A DNA stretch of 64,000 nucleotides from Hydractinia symbiolongicarpus (taxonomy: Eukaryota > Cnidaria > Hydrozoa > Anthoathecata > Hydractiniidae). Numbering within the stretch: position 1 is the stretch's first letter; each line of letters starts with the position of its first letter. The stretch is taken from contig NC_079883.1 of NCBI RefSeq assembly GCF_029227915.1, positions 17,114,001 to 17,178,000 on the forward strand. The letters are read 5' to 3'. The notes below the pieces were generated by a model that was not told the DNA's origin, did no database searches, and saw nothing but the letters and a program-made list of their open reading frames with translations. The position numbers and the translations under genes were made by a program. Positions 14,001 to 25,056 of this stretch are shown piece by piece.

Positions 14001-14607
14001 GGATGCGTATGAGGTAATAAGGGGAGAACACAAGTGCACTATCGATAGAGCCTACCAGTGTGGTATTGCGGTGTATCAGCTAGCCAAACTTCACATGCTC
14101 GAATTTTACTATGATTTTCTAGACAAGTACGTGGATCGTCGAGATTTTGAGTATGTGTATATGGGCACCGATTGTGCCTATTTTGCCATCTCTGGGGAAG
14201 AGTTGCGGAATGTCGTTCGCCCTGAACTACTTGGCGAGTATGACAAAGACGTGAAAAGCTGGCTCGTCACCGATAAGTACTCGAGTCAAACAGGAGGGAT
14301 ATTTAAAGCGGAATTCATCGGGTTTTGGATGATTGCCCTGACAGCCAAGTACTATTTTGTGGAGGGTAAAGCTGGTACGAAATTTTCGTGTAAGGGCATG
14401 TCAAAAAAACAAAATTCCGTGACTTGGTCTAGGTACATGATTACGTTAAAGGGTGGTCTAGACATGGCCAAAAATGTAAGTTTCCAGGTGCACAACCAAA
14501 GTATGGTTACATACGAACTAAACAAGCTCGGTCTCTTAGCGTTTTACGATAAGAGGGTTGTACATGACGACGGGGTACATATCTCTCCGCTTGCGGTTGA
14601 AGCATGA
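11080..14607 (+). pseudogene. Polinton protein-primed family-B DNA polymerase (copy A)
   Basis: This would replicate the element from its ends. The N-terminal part (11080-11799) contains the NKRCI segment seen before Polinton polymerases. A frameshifted zinc-finger/VSR-like nuclease segment follows (about 11866-12400), with HALCGHGGER, a YGCPC cysteine cluster and WEC. Then comes an 833-codon open stretch. There Exo I (FDFEALL), Exo II (FNSGKYDIN), Exo III (YNLAD), polymerase motif A (YDANMLYPS) and motif B (KLKGNSFYGK) are readable. Motif C is YMGTDC instead of DTDS, so one catalytic aspartate is lost. Frameshifts lie near 11799, at the nine-G run 12038-12046 and near 12150. A 21-bp tandem duplication lies at 11850-11891. 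The segment between Exo II and Exo III seems shorter than I remember for the family. The polymerase belongs to a different sublineage from the copy B enzyme. Confidence 0.88.
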
Positions 14608-14613
14608 ATAAAC

Positions 14614-15184
14614 ATGGACATATGCCTACTAATCGCTATACTTCTACCTTATGCCCTGATCGCGTTTTGTTTTTTTCGATACAAAAAACTATTAATAAAG
14701 ATGATAGAGCTTGCACAAGTATTTGATTCTGCAGAATCAGGCTTTGAACATGTCGAAAAGCCCACGGATAAACGCCAGGTCTTGTAGGAACCCATCCATA
14801 GGGCCAAGGGGCATTTATTACCCAAACAATGTACAGAAGGCTTTATCGACAAGACCCCTGATGAGGCCATTGAAAAAGGTACACGCCGAGTATGTACAAC
14901 GAGAATTACAGGAGAAGGGGGAAAGGACCGCAAAAGCGTTGACTACTCACGTAGTCAATCTATACGCAAATTTGATTGGAAATTTTGTGGAGATCGACAA
15001 TGTCGAGGATTTACGTAATGACATCGAAGAGGACCCCATAATTAAGGATGCTATGGCGGACCTCGGCGTACTCGTCTATTGTGCGATAGGCTGGTGTTTG
15101 GCGCCTATTTTGGTGGCCGGGCATACAGCCCGGCATATGAGCAAAAAGGAGGATGAGGCGGCAGCTAAAGAGAAGGATCCTTGA
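14614..15184 (+). pseudogene. Polinton gene 2: N-terminal membrane segment plus conserved domain (copy A)
   Basis: Six bases after the polymerase stop, an ATG opens a frame with a hydrophobic helix (LLIAILLPYALIAFCFF) and RYKK. It runs straight into a sequence homologous to the copy B gene at 39324-39853. A stop at 14785 and a frameshift near 14877 break it. The conserved core contains GHLLPKQCTEGFIDK, EYVQRELQEKGERTAKAL, a DPIIKDAMADLG motif and a second hydrophobic stretch near the C-terminus. This is a recurrent Polinton protein of unknown function, probably membrane-associated. In copy A membrane segment and domain share one frame, which suggests they were originally one protein. Confidence 0.75.
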
Positions 15185-15200
15185 GGATCAGGTAGTAAAA

Positions 15201-15230
15201 TTTCTTATAGGTCCTAGGACTTATAAGAAA
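15201..15230 (+). terminator. Stem-loop between genes 2 and 3 (copy A)
   Basis: Arms TTTCTTATAGGTCC and GGACTTATAAGAAA pair over 14 bp with one mismatch and a 2-nt loop. The last base is the A of the gene 3 ATG. Copy B has an unrelated hairpin at the same place (40096-40115). Calling it a terminator or processing site is inference. Confidence 0.55.
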
Positions 15231-15549
15231 TGGATGAAGAACAGAGAGTCATAGTAAAACAAGTAAAGCATCCGGGAAGGGTAGCGCAAGACCACAAATT
15301 GGCGGCACTGATGAAGAAAAGAAAAGAACAACTTGGCAACAAGAAGGTACTGTAGGGCCTACAGTCAAAGCCTCTTCCGAGGCAAGTTCCGTACAGTCTG
15401 TCTACCTTTACGGTGTAGGGACGCTGGCCGTGCTTGCCATATGGGTCGGGGTATGGTACAGAGTTGCCCCCAAATCTCAGAACCCCGCACCTGAGCCTGG
15501 GAAACAGGGCCAAATTCAACTTCAAATCGATATTTTTCGAATGCATTAA
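15230..15549 (+). pseudogene. Polinton gene 3: small basic single-pass membrane protein (copy A)
   Basis: The basic N-terminal half (KHPGRVAQDHKLAALMKKRK) is followed by one hydrophobic helix (VGTLAVLAIWVGVWY) and a proline-rich tail. It is the homologue of 40122-40397 in copy B. A frameshift near 15340 separates the two halves. The role is unknown; a virion or membrane component is plausible because it is kept in both copies at the same place. Confidence 0.75.
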
Positions 15550-15553
15550 ATAA

Positions 15554-15765
15554 ATGACTACAAGCAAAGCACACATGAAAAGTAACATTAGCCCTAAAGA
15601 GAAGGAAATTTTGGACATGCTGTATGAAACCGTGATCGATCTAGGTTTCACCTTCGGGCGAACGATGTTCTCAAAATGGTGGGGTATTTTTTTGCAGGGA
15701 AAGCTAGTCGTGAAATGGCTGTAAAACGTGGGTGGATTTCCGCCAGCATCGTGCCCAAAAAGTAA
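15554..15765 (+). pseudogene. Polinton gene 4: small conserved protein (copy A)
   Basis: The ATG lies in an AATAAATG context, four bases after the gene 3 stop. The first 56 codons read through to a stop at 15723. A frameshift is needed to reach MAVKRGW and the shared end PKK, homologous to IKQGW and MPKP in copy B (40497-40724). No known domain was recognised. Confidence 0.65.
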
Positions 15766-16115
15766 ATGGAGGTAGATCCCATCAAAATTGATTCAGAAAT
15801 TACAAAGGTCCAACAAGACGAGTTTTACCTACGTCTCTACACTCTGTTCAAATACGACATCATACCTCGGTACGCCGAGCTGTTGAAAACACCAATCAAG
15901 GCATCCTTCTTTAATCCTGAGCCTTGCCCCATCAGCCAGGAAAAGCACAATTCATCAAAAGGTTTCGTAGGGCGCTGCGGTGCCTGGATGGTGGGCTATC
16001 GTTTGACCCCTTACCCTTCGAATACAAGACTCGAAAGACCAAGTTCTGCCCCGTCTGTCAGGGGTCTTTGGTGAACAATCACGGCGAAGTGTGAATTTGT
16101 ATCGATTGTCTGTAG
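15766..16115 (+). pseudogene. Zinc-ribbon protein in the gene 5 slot (copy A)
   Basis: It starts at an ATG overlapping the TAA stop of gene 4 (TAAATG). The first part is helical and acidic/basic mixed (DPIKIDSEITKVQQDEFYLRL). After a frameshift near 15940 the frame ends in a C-terminal CPVCQG ... CIDC zinc ribbon, with one stop inside it. In copy B the same slot holds an unrelated HNH protein. Function is unknown; zinc ribbons of this kind often bind nucleic acid. Confidence 0.6.
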
Positions 16116-16159
16116 ACTATCCCGAAGGTCTATAATAAAAAAATGGCAGTTATCAATAA

Positions 16160-16627
16160 ATGTTGAACGTTATTAAAGAGCCTCATACGGCAATCTTCAC
16201 AGGGCCCACATCGTGTGGGAAAACACAACGTGTTTTGGACCTGCTTGAAAATGAATACAGGCAACACTATTAAAACATAGTCATACTCTGTCCTACCATA
16301 CGTTGGAATAAAACATACCTCGAGAGGGCATCCCTCTGGAAGGATGACTATGTGTTTCTGATCAATCCCAAAGATCAGCTTTTTAAATGGATTCAAAAAT
16401 TGTCGTCGTTGCTGGCAGGTGAAGAGACATTATTCGTCGTCGACGACTGTACTGCTAATGAGGACCTCGATAAAAAACGGCAGTCCCTGCTTGAATTGGC
16501 TATTTCAAGACGACATCGCAAGCATAGTCTTTGGCTACGGACCCAATCGTATACTGCCTTACCCAAGAACCTTCGAAGGCAGAAAAAGCAGTTGTTTGCC
16601 TGGTACCCCCATGAACGGTCGGATATG
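16160..16627 (+). pseudogene. Polinton A32-like DNA-packaging ATPase (copy A), C-terminus deleted
   Basis: The ATG is in an AATAAATG context. The FtsK/HerA-type packaging ATPase would pump DNA into the capsid. Walker A is intact (GPTSCGKT), Walker B is LFVVDDC, and the downstream conserved part with LTQSY-like SYTALPKNLRRQ is present. One in-frame stop lies after QHY (16271). At about 16627 the gene is fused head-on to the minor capsid gene by a deletion, so the last 45 or so residues present in copy B are missing. Confidence 0.88.
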
Positions 16628-17150
16628 ATCTGCTGTGCGTATCCAGAGGTTGAGTAGCGATTTTTATATTGATGAAAACCGTCTTCATACGGCATGGGTA
16701 CCTTCATTCTTGCCAATATACGACGCATGTGGTAATAGACGTGAAATTTGAAGATCGAGTTGACAAGGGGTTTGGAGCCTCTCATGTGCTTGTTGGAGAT
16801 GCCTAATGCCGTAGTTGCGCAATGCGTTGCGAAATAAATCTGAATGTTCCAGTTGTCTAAGGCTTTTTACTGTCCAACCCACTCTGACAAGGTCATTCAA
16901 CAAATTGGTGGGAATTTTGATGGCATACTTGGTAAACTCGGGATATGCCAGGGAATATGTGATTCTGTAGACACGTACAGGTCTTGGTGCTCTAGGCTTG
17001 TAATACCAAGGAGCCATTCTCCCCTGTTTGACTTGTACTTTGCCTTGGGGTTGTACGAATAGATATTCATCCTTTGTTTAAGAAGAAAGGGATGAAGCAA
17101 CTCTACATCACCGATATTGAAAAACCTACGATATTTGAACCTAAGATCCC
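16628..17150 (-). pseudogene. Minor capsid protein fragment (copy A)
   Basis: Homologous to 54962-56314 of copy C: shared words are SNRGEWLLGITSLEH, KIPTNLL, FKFHVYYHMR and VPMPYEDGF. The C-terminal third is removed by the deletion that joins it to the ATPase, and the N-terminus is cut near 17150 by a second deletion. Several frameshifts break the rest. Confidence 0.8.
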
Positions 17151-17431
17151 AGTAAAAAATACTACACGAGCGGCGACTATGATGCAGTCTACAGGACTGA
17201 TGTTTACCAAAGATTGAGGCTTGTTTATCCCCAGTTGGTCTAAAATTCTTGCTTTGCTTCTCACCAAGGAATTAAATGCTTGGGGGACATGGTGATCTGG
17301 ACTTTTGACACTCCGATATACCTTCCTTTGAAGGGTTCTACGGATCGCCTCGAGTTATGCTGACAGACGAATTTCACCACAACAAAAATGTATCGTTTAC
17401 TGGAATCACGATACAATTACTGATAGAATAA
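17151..17431 (+). pseudogene. Remnant of a Polinton structural gene (copy A)
   Basis: The sequence GDYDAVYRTD is shared with the copy C gene at 56350-56703. Only the distal half is left, with several stops. Its upstream half was removed together with the N-terminus of the minor capsid gene, about 0.3 kb judged against copy C. Confidence 0.65.
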
Positions 17432-18065
17432 ATGGATGTAACCAAGCTTTATCCGAATTTGCTAAGTGCACCTGCGGAGTACGATTCCATGAAAGCCAGA
17501 AATATAGACTTGATAAGATTGGAGAGATTGAAAAATGTCTACGAAGTGAGATTAAAGAGCGGGACGGGCTTTCAAAAAAGTTCAAAATGCATGGTACGTG
17601 GGTGAGGTATTGTGACCATGGACTGTTGAGTGTAAGTATTATCACCTCCGGGGTCGGAATAGGAGTCTTGGCCACGGGTCTTGGTGCTCCTCTCTGTACA
17701 GCCATGGGGGTATCACGATTGCCGTAGGTATAGGGCAGGCTGGTCTGCGGAACGCTTCAAGGAGATTAGGTGTTAAATCCAAGAAACATGACAGTATAAG
17801 GCTATTAGCGGAGTCGAAATTGAATTACATAGTCAATCTTATCTTGAAGGCGGTAGAGGTTATCAGAGACTACGAGTTCAGCCTGATCATGCAGGAGAAG
17901 CAACGGTATATTCTATTGAAGAAACAGATACGTCAACGCTTTAAACGGCTTGTGGACGCTATTAATGAACGCGAAAGGGCCCAGCTAGTTGCGAAAGGCC
18001 GAGAAGAAGGCAGAAACGACGTCTTAAAAAAACTAGCATCTGTACAATATGCAAGCGCTACCTAG
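17432..18065 (+). pseudogene. Polinton membrane/coiled-coil protein, KYRLxKIxEIE family (copy A)
   Basis: The ATG is in an AATAAATG context. After MDVTKLYPNLLSAP the conserved frame contains QKYRLDKIGEIEK and EIKERD. A glycine-rich hydrophobic double segment with ITIAVGIG follows, then KKHDSIRLLAESKLN, EFSLIMQEKQRY and a charged coiled coil ending QYASAT. Frameshifts are near 17490 and 17712. It is homologous to 56773-57421. This family recurs in cnidarian Polintons; its role is unknown, perhaps a virion membrane or entry component. Confidence 0.75.
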
Positions 18066-18115
18066 AGTCCCCACCTGCTTACAAGCCTCAAGACCTACAA
18101 AATATATGGGTTTTT

Positions 18116-18674
18116 TTAATCCTCACTCAGCAACCATTCTTTTTTGAAGTTCTTGTATCGACATTCCACAACATGTACCTGAGGGTAGTAGTTTTTGCCC
18201 TGCATATACACGGATGATATAGCCAGGATGGCACTGATTTGGCAGGGTTCATAAGGTACTGCTTGACCATGGAATTTAGTTGTGATCGCGCCTTTGTAGT
18301 ATTTAAGCTTGGCGTTGACGCAACGATCCTTTTTGACTGGTTCCGTTGTCAAGTTTTGAGATATCAATTGTTCGATCCTGGACCAGATACTTCGCAACCC
18401 AGTCAGGGTACTTTTTGAAATAAAGACTCATCGCTGGTACTGCACTGGCGTTGTATCGGGTGACTCCTGGAGACCAGATTTTAGGTGTTTTTACCCTGAG
18501 GGCTACTACAAGGTCTTTCGTATGATACCCTACAATTTAACGTTAATCCTTACCCCCATTAGCAAGGATAAGTTCCGAAACCGTCAAATAGCCCACGATG
18601 ATATGATCAGTAAAAGTACACGCAAAGTTGTAGAAATTTCTGGGGTTGACAAGCTCATTCTCAAATTTCAGCAT
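18116..18674 (-). pseudogene. Conserved Polinton right-end protein of unknown function (copy A)
   Basis: It starts MLKFENELVNPRNFYNFACTF and ends in YYPQVHVVECRYKNFKKEWLLSED. Internal landmarks are GYLTVSEL, IWSPGVTRYNAS, PAMSL and KYYKGAITTKFHG. Stops lie after GGKD and a frameshift lies near 18390. Compared with the copy C version (57515-57949) it keeps about 65 more codons near the N-terminus. No known domain was recognised. Confidence 0.7.
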
Positions 18675-18679
18675 CTTCT

Positions 18680-18865
18680 TTATTGAATTTCAAACGACTT
18701 CAAAGGACTGCTTCTTCTCGCACATACACAACTACCCCCATTATAAATGATATATTCCTGATAACAGTACCAGCACAGCATTTTAGACCGTACCACGAAC
18801 CGACGTCCGCAGGTACATCTATCATACTCATCGAGGAACCGTTCACAGTCCTTGCATTGTTCCAT
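18680..18865 (-). CDS. Small four-cluster zinc-binding protein (copy A)
   Basis: 61 codons, intact, starting at a TAAATG context. Cysteines are arranged as CKDC, CTCG, CWYC and CVC, enough for two zinc sites. The copy C version (57937-58122) keeps every cluster. It sits six bases downstream of the LKF-type gene start in both copies. Function is unknown; a nucleic-acid or ubiquitin-related role is possible but not shown. Confidence 0.75.
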   Translation of the reverse strand: MEQCKDCERFLDEYDRCTCGRRFVVRSKMLCWYCYQEYIIYNGGSCVCARRSSPLKSFEIQ

Positions 18866-18898
18866 TTATCTTATAACCTCGAGGGGCTATGAGATAAC

Positions 18899-19559
18899 CT
18901 AGAAGCTCCACAACTTTTCAAGATCTGCCTTTTCATCTTCCGAAAAGCACCAGTCCACAGCCCTGTCGGATGCCAGGCCATCGGAAACAGCTCTTTCCCA
19001 ACTCTGGTCTTCCCCGCTTTCCTGACAATAGGCATCGAGTAATCCGGGCTCAAAGGAAGTACTACTACGCATGTCCCAAGTAACAAACCAATCTGGGACA
19101 TATTCGAACAGACGGGGATCCTCTTCAACAACTTTTTTGCACATGTCCTGCGTTTTGAACCGGTCTGGCACATCCTCGATCCAATGGGAATCCCCCTCAA
19201 CTATCCAGTTGCACATGTCGTGCGTCCTGAACCGGTCCGGTACATACTCGAACAGGTAGGAATACTCCTCAACGGCTTTGTTGCACTTATCTTGAGTCTT
19301 GAACCGGTCCGGGACATACTCGAGTGTATAGGGATCCTCTTCAACGGCCTTGTTGCACATGTCCTGCGTTTTGAACTGGTCTGGCACATCCTCGATCCAA
19401 GTCGTACATATGAGGTACCTCTTCAACAACCTTGTTACACATGTCTTGAGTTTTGAACTGATCCGGGACATATTCGAACATGTTGGGCCTTTCCTCAACT
19501 ATCCAGTTACACATGTCCTGGGTCTTGATATGATCTGGTGCATTCCTAAACCAACTCAT
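18899..19559 (-). pseudogene. Tandem-repeat protein, VPDxFKTQDMCNKAVEE repeats (copy A)
   Basis: About seven repeats of 32-33 residues share the core FKTQDMCNKAVEE and a VPD start. The C-terminal end is WCFSEDEKADLEKL. Frameshifts near 19390 and 18990 break the frame. Such repeats are helical by composition and look like a solenoid scaffold. I recall similar KTQEMC repeats in other animal transposon or virus-like proteins, but cannot name a function. The copy C homologue is cut off at 58675. Confidence 0.7.
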
Positions 19560-19639
19560 GTTATCACTACAACCCTCTTTTTTTCTCCTTGGTTTGGTCG
19601 GTATGTTGGATGCTACTGCGCATGCGTTGATGATCAATA

Positions 19640-20093
19640 GATTTTCGTTGATGGCCAGCGGAATTTTGTGCAATGGGGCGTGACGAAAAGTTGTGACGTC
19701 ACAAACTGTTTTTACTCATTGTTGTATGATTTAATATGCATGACTAAGCACAGCATATTTAGGGACTTTACCTTGATGCGCGCAGCATAATAGGGACTTG
19801 TATTGGATAATCAGCTGTGACGTCACAAGCACAATTCTGTATGATATTTTTTATGAGAGTTTGACCGTGGTGTTTTGAAAATACTGGTTATAAGCCATCC
19901 CTATACTAGCTTGATTTGACATTGTTATATAAAAAGAAGAATTTGTTAATGTTATTTGCATTGTTTATTGTCCATTGTTTATATGATTGTTCATTACCCA
20001 TTTTTTTCAAGTACCACTTCCTTTAAAAAAAATTGTTAATGCGTTTTTCTCAAGGCTGTTAACATAATTGAGGCTTAAAAAATTAAGAATCAC
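19640..20093. other. Intron 3 remainder, no gene
   Basis: AT-rich sequence between the end of Polinton A and the 56-bp exon. It contains two TTGTGACGTCACAA-like words (near 19690 and 19816). No terminal inverted repeat or target duplication of the Polinton could be identified. Confidence 0.5.
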
Positions 20094-20149
20094 CTGTTGC
20101 TTGAATACAATCTTCAACCACTTTTTTGTTTTTTTCTACAGTTTTCTCA
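20094..20149 (-). CDS. PRODH2: PRODH2-like 56-bp exon
   Basis: Acceptor TCTCTATAG with a good pyrimidine tract and donor GTGATT. It enters with one base and leaves with one base of split codons, exactly as its neighbours require. It encodes a helix ending VVEDCIQAT, the position of the LRCIEAS helix before KLTAL in proline dehydrogenases. It is separated from the preceding exon by only 75 bp. Confidence 0.85.
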
Positions 20150-20224
20150 CTATAGAGAGTAGAAGAGTTTTGAAAAAACAATGAAGTTATTTTCAATTTT
20201 TTAACACGCAGTGTGCACGCTTAC

Positions 20225-20421
20225 CTTTCATTTTTGTTTAGATTTACTATAGATTCGATTGGTACGCATAGCATTGATCGGATGCTAGATTTTTTTAGTT
20301 TTTCGGCCTTTTCTTCAGCATCTTTGACTGTTACTCCTGCAGCAAACTGGCCGTAGAATGTGGCTTCCATCACTTTGTGCATCATCGGTCTCCATATAAA
20401 CCGGTCACTAATCAGGAAAAT
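20225..20421 (-). CDS. PRODH2: PRODH2-like exon with TFYGQF
   Basis: 197 bp, acceptor GTTTAG and donor GTAAGC, phase 0 in. It encodes MEATFYGQFAAG followed by an acidic/basic helix and SMLCVP. TFYGxFxAG is the N-terminal hallmark of proline dehydrogenases, and LCVP resembles the PRODH2 branch. Confidence 0.93.
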
Positions 20422-23400
20422 CTAAACGGAATGTCATTAATAATAAGAAACGTCTTTTTAATGGCGTCGAATATGGGGTGGTAAGCATGGTCACCTGTCT
20501 TTTGTTAAACTGAACAAACCTTTTAAATCAAAACTTGTTACAACAAAATATAACAATCTATATTTGCGCCAGTTAACCCCCAGCATAAAAATATACAACT
20601 TATAGTTGATTAAAAGAACGTATAAATGTGATTGTAGGAACATCTACAGCTTTAATCTCTTTATTAATAACCGTATTATGTTCTGTTTAAAAAATTCACA
20701 AAATACCGATGAGGGAAAATTGTATAATGAACGAAATACTCTTATGGGAAATATGTACGACAGGCGAAAAACTGCAGACTGGCGAACCCGTGGATTTTTC
20801 ATGGGCTAAAGACTAATATCTATAATAATAGCCGTATTCTATCCGTGGGCGATTTCATAGTCATGCTGCGGATGTATGAAAAAGGAGCCCGCGCATTTAT
20901 TAAGGCGGTAACGATTAGTTTAATTTATTAATCAATGTCATAGAGATTAGTCAGCTACTAAAAGCTCAAACATATCATACAAGGCAATTATAAATAACAG
21001 ACCAAAAACCCCGGAGTAGGATATTTTTGCAATCTATCTTTATACATAAAATAAAGTAGCCAAGAAATCCAGCATTGATTCCTCTTTCCCCTAACATTTT
21101 CACTAACGAGAAAAAAAAGGAATTCGAAGGAGTAAGGTAGAAAAGACTATCACTGTAAACACTGGTCACGCTGAATAATTTGTTACTTGCTCATGTAATT
21201 CACCTTTTAGAATAATTTTCCGAGACAAATTAGCGCAAATGTCGAAAAAATTGTAAGGATTCTGTCAAAACTGTATTACGCTGGAAAAACACATCGTAAT
21301 TCGCTTATTGGGGAAAACACAGTATATAGATTTAGCGAAAAAAATATTATCCTTCGCCACTCTTTTCTCTCTTACTTTTTCGTATACATTTTATTGTTTT
21401 TGTTCCCGTGTTCTAACAATCCCGAAATGTTTAATTTCTATTGGTAAAGTGCATACTGTTTATTTAGCCAAGCTATTTTGTCCGATATTTAAATAGAAAC
21501 TAGCAGAAGTTTGATAATCGAAAAGAGAGAAAGTGAAAACAAACAATCCTGAGTTTTGTTTTATACACACGCCTCGAAAGAGAGTTATTTCTCAAAACAG
21601 GCTCCTGTATGGTGGCCGAGAACTGCCACACGAAAAAACTCTGTTTAATGGCGTTGTTTTTTATTTTGATTAATTTTACTTTTAATTCATTTTTTCTTTG
21701 ATGCCAAAAATCGGCCTTTTCTAATAAAATTGTCCAGGATTGTAGTTTTAATAAGCACTATTACTTGTGATTAATGCTGACAAAATTAGGAGTCTTTATT
21801 TTTCAACTTGTAAAGACAGACTAGAAAATATCACTATTAATCTAATAAAGCTTCAGAGAGCTGAATATTGGAAAACATCCCTTCAAAATTGTCAGTAGCT
21901 AGCGCTAGCCAAACAAATGCTTAGTGAAGTCATTTTTTAAGAGTTATGCTATCTGGCTATGCTTGATACACTTGATTCTATTTTTTCTATTTATTCTGAT
22001 TGAAATTTTTGATTTCGTATTTGTGTTGGAAGAAAAAAGGTTTGCTAAACCCTTGTTTTACTGGCGTACTTAAATCTTCATTCTGTTTTAAAACTGTTTC
22101 CACATTTGTGTAAAGACAGCCCTCAAAATTATGAAGACAAAACATTACTTATGAACATTGTAGCATTTATGAAAGCAAAACATAAATGTAAACAATAATC
22201 TGCCATTGTATTTTCTTCATGTATATCACTACTGCTTTACAATGGAATGGTTGTTTTCATAACTTTATATTTATAAAAAAACGTATTGGAGACAGAAGAT
22301 AAAGTACACATATGCTTGAATGTAAATTACGTTTAAACGTAATTATACGCCAATAACATTTTTTACGCATGTATTTTTATTCCTCAATCTTGCTTGCATA
22401 TTCGTGTCTGCAAAACTAATTTATATACTTATCTGGCACTGACAATATAGCTATACTTCTAAAAAGTATAAGACATTAAATTTACACTCAAGAAAATATA
22501 TCTATAGTGGCATACTTGTTTATGTAAATTTAAAAGGAGATTTGCAGTTTATTACAGTCAATAAGGATACCCTTCCTAATCCACATTGGTACTAGACAAT
22601 TGCTGAGGCAAATGCCAACATGTTAACAAAATAACAATAATAAAAACAAAACAAATTCACTGTTGTTCTTTTTTTTGAATAGATGTTTTTTCCTGACAAA
22701 GACACAAACTTCTGGCATACTAAAATGTTTTTAGAATAATATTATTTTTAGGATTGGAGCGTATTGAAAGGAAAGGCTTATTGGAAGGAGGACGCTTAAA
22801 CGAGTAATTATGGTAACATACTTTACCACAATTAACATATAGCTATATACGTTGTTTGTTAAACATCAGAATAACCATGGAGGTAGAAATAAAGAAGGAG
22901 ATTGAACTCTTTTGTTTCATTGATTGAAATAATTCGTGATGTGATCAGCTGCAAACCTATTCATGTTGTCTTTTTTAATTCTAGCGCGTGTCAGTTTCGG
23001 TAAATCTCATTGGTTGAGAAAACAATCGAATGTTAATAAGTAATAACATTACGTAATGATTAGCAATGATCAAACAATAGTTCATTTCAAAATGACTGAT
23101 ATGCCTTTTGTGTGTCAACAAAATCAAATTAATGGAAATAGGTCAAGCGAAATTTTAATATCTTTCGAATCTATTAATGAAATTACACTATTCAAAAAGA
23201 AAAATAACTATTAACCCCTCCATCTTTTTCCATTTTTGACTCACTCTTAACTCATAGCTTTAACATCCTACATTTTAGTAAATCTTTGGAGATATTCTGA
23301 TTCTTCCCCTGATAGAGAAAAACAACGCAAAATCTCCAAAGTAGTCTTGCTTTGTCTAAAAATCACGTTTTTACATATAAACAAACGGCGCGCTAAAGGT

Positions 23401-25056
23401 TTACGTAATGTTTTTTTGTTAAAATCCAGTGAAATGCGCATCGCCCATGGATATCAAAGGGATGCCGAAACAATAGCAATTTGAATAGAATGTTAATGCG
23501 CACTGAGTTGAGTTCAATTTCCTTCTCTATTTCTTCTCCACGGAATTACGAGAATTGATCCACTAGCTAAGAATAATTCAGAGGCATTAAAAACCTCTAG
23601 GTGCCAGTCAACAGTTAAGACTGGTCCAAGGTTGACTGTTAAACTAACCAGCTAAAAACATATTAATGATGTGATCAGCTAATTTTGAAGGAATGTTCTT
23701 CTTGGATCCGTGTTAACATTATCAAATTTTGTAACAGAAAATAAATAACTTTTGAGGAAATTGAGTGGCATATTTGGATTTACCAGCAAAAATTATCTAT
23801 AGGAAATTTGGAATACCAAAATATATCAAATTTTATAAAAGTTAGACCTAATACTTAACTGCAGTGAAACATTTCACTGCAATTTATTTGCGTGGTCTTT
23901 TCCTTTATAAAACATCAAAAGTTTGGCTACGGCAGGCAGTTGTACTTAGTGTATAAACTTGAAAATTTGCATGTTTTCATAGATTTTAATAAAGATCAGA
24001 GAATTTGAAGCAAGTTAACCCGGATTCGAGAATTCCCTGTAATTCTCTCACTATACTTTATAGCAGGATAGCTACTGACACATATGACTATGCTAGCTAA
24101 ACTTTTAAAGCACTTGTAATTGGTTTTTGGAAGGTTTTTTTTCCTTGAAAAACGTCTACAATATATTTTGGACATCGTTTATCTTTATTTAAAACCAAAA
24201 TTAACGTTTTAAAGTACAAAACTGACAAATCTGGAGATGTGAACAGCTACAGCCACAAAAAATAAAGAAGGTTTGGAGGTTTGAATCAATCTACCCTTGG
24301 TGTTAAATGTGTCTACCATATTAGCTCAAAATAACTTGTTTTAACACTAAAGCAACTTTAAAAGACCATATCTGAAAAAAACTATCAACCTAACTATCCG
24401 TTAATATTTCCAAATTTAGCTTAAATGTGAAGCAGGAGGCACTGCTTTACTGCGAGCGTCTTTGTTTATAAAATGCTCAACACTTGCCTGGTTTTAAAAA
24501 GAACGGCCTCGTTTTCATTTATGGCATAATGGATATGGAAAAACGTGTATTATGTGGAAATGGTACAAGAGTATTTCATTTCCATCATTCAACAAACGTC
24601 TAGTGCTTCTTCCATCACCTACACATGAAAAATATTTTGGGTATTTTAATTATCTCCTGGTAAATAGATAGGTTTTAATCACCTGTTTTTATAAATAAAA
24701 TGCAGTAGTGTTTTTACAAATCATCAGTCGCAAATAGAAAATTAAATACAGTCACTGAATTTGGAATTTAACCCATTTATGTGTTTCAAACAATCCATTT
24801 CGTATCAAAGTAAGCCAATGAAAATTTCACATCACATGCTATTCCTCTGACATAGTATACTAAAGCATGAGTAGCAGGCATTGACATTATGAAAACAAGT
24901 ATAATTAAACTCAGCATTCCCAATATCAACATAACCAACCAGTTTTCCAGAATATTTATGAAGTCTAAATTTCCTTGGATTTTTATTTCATCAAATGACA
25001 CAACAACAAATCTTTGAGTGCTAAGAAGATTTTAGCCGTTTTCAACAAACTAGTAT
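20422..25056. other. Intron 1, no gene seen
   Basis: AT-rich intron of the PRODH2-like gene. The only structures noticed are a perfect 20-bp palindrome AATTACGTTTAAACGTAATT near 22326 and scattered short direct repeats. The short open frames here have no recognisable content. Confidence 0.55.

Larger units (their letters stand above)
11020..19640 (+). mobile_element. Polinton/Maverick copy A, deleted and decayed
   Basis: Gene order is polymerase, small membrane proteins, zinc-ribbon protein and packaging ATPase on plus. Then come a minor capsid fragment on minus, two plus-strand remnants, and minus-strand right-end genes. Compared with copies B and C it lacks the coiled-coil genes, integrase, major capsid and MADNP-type membrane protein, because the ATPase is fused to the minor capsid gene near 16627. 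It lies wholly inside intron 3 of the PRODH2-like gene. Boundaries are estimated from the outermost coding remnants; terminal inverted repeats were not found. Confidence 0.85.

Noticed and set aside
19071-19640. Plus-strand frames across the repeat gene of copy A
   Set aside because: The repeated peptides only mirror the repeats of the minus-strand FKTQDMC gene.
11020-19700. Polinton terminal inverted repeats and 6-bp target duplication for copy A
   Set aside because: The sequences outside the first and last recognisable genes do not pair, so the ends could not be placed.
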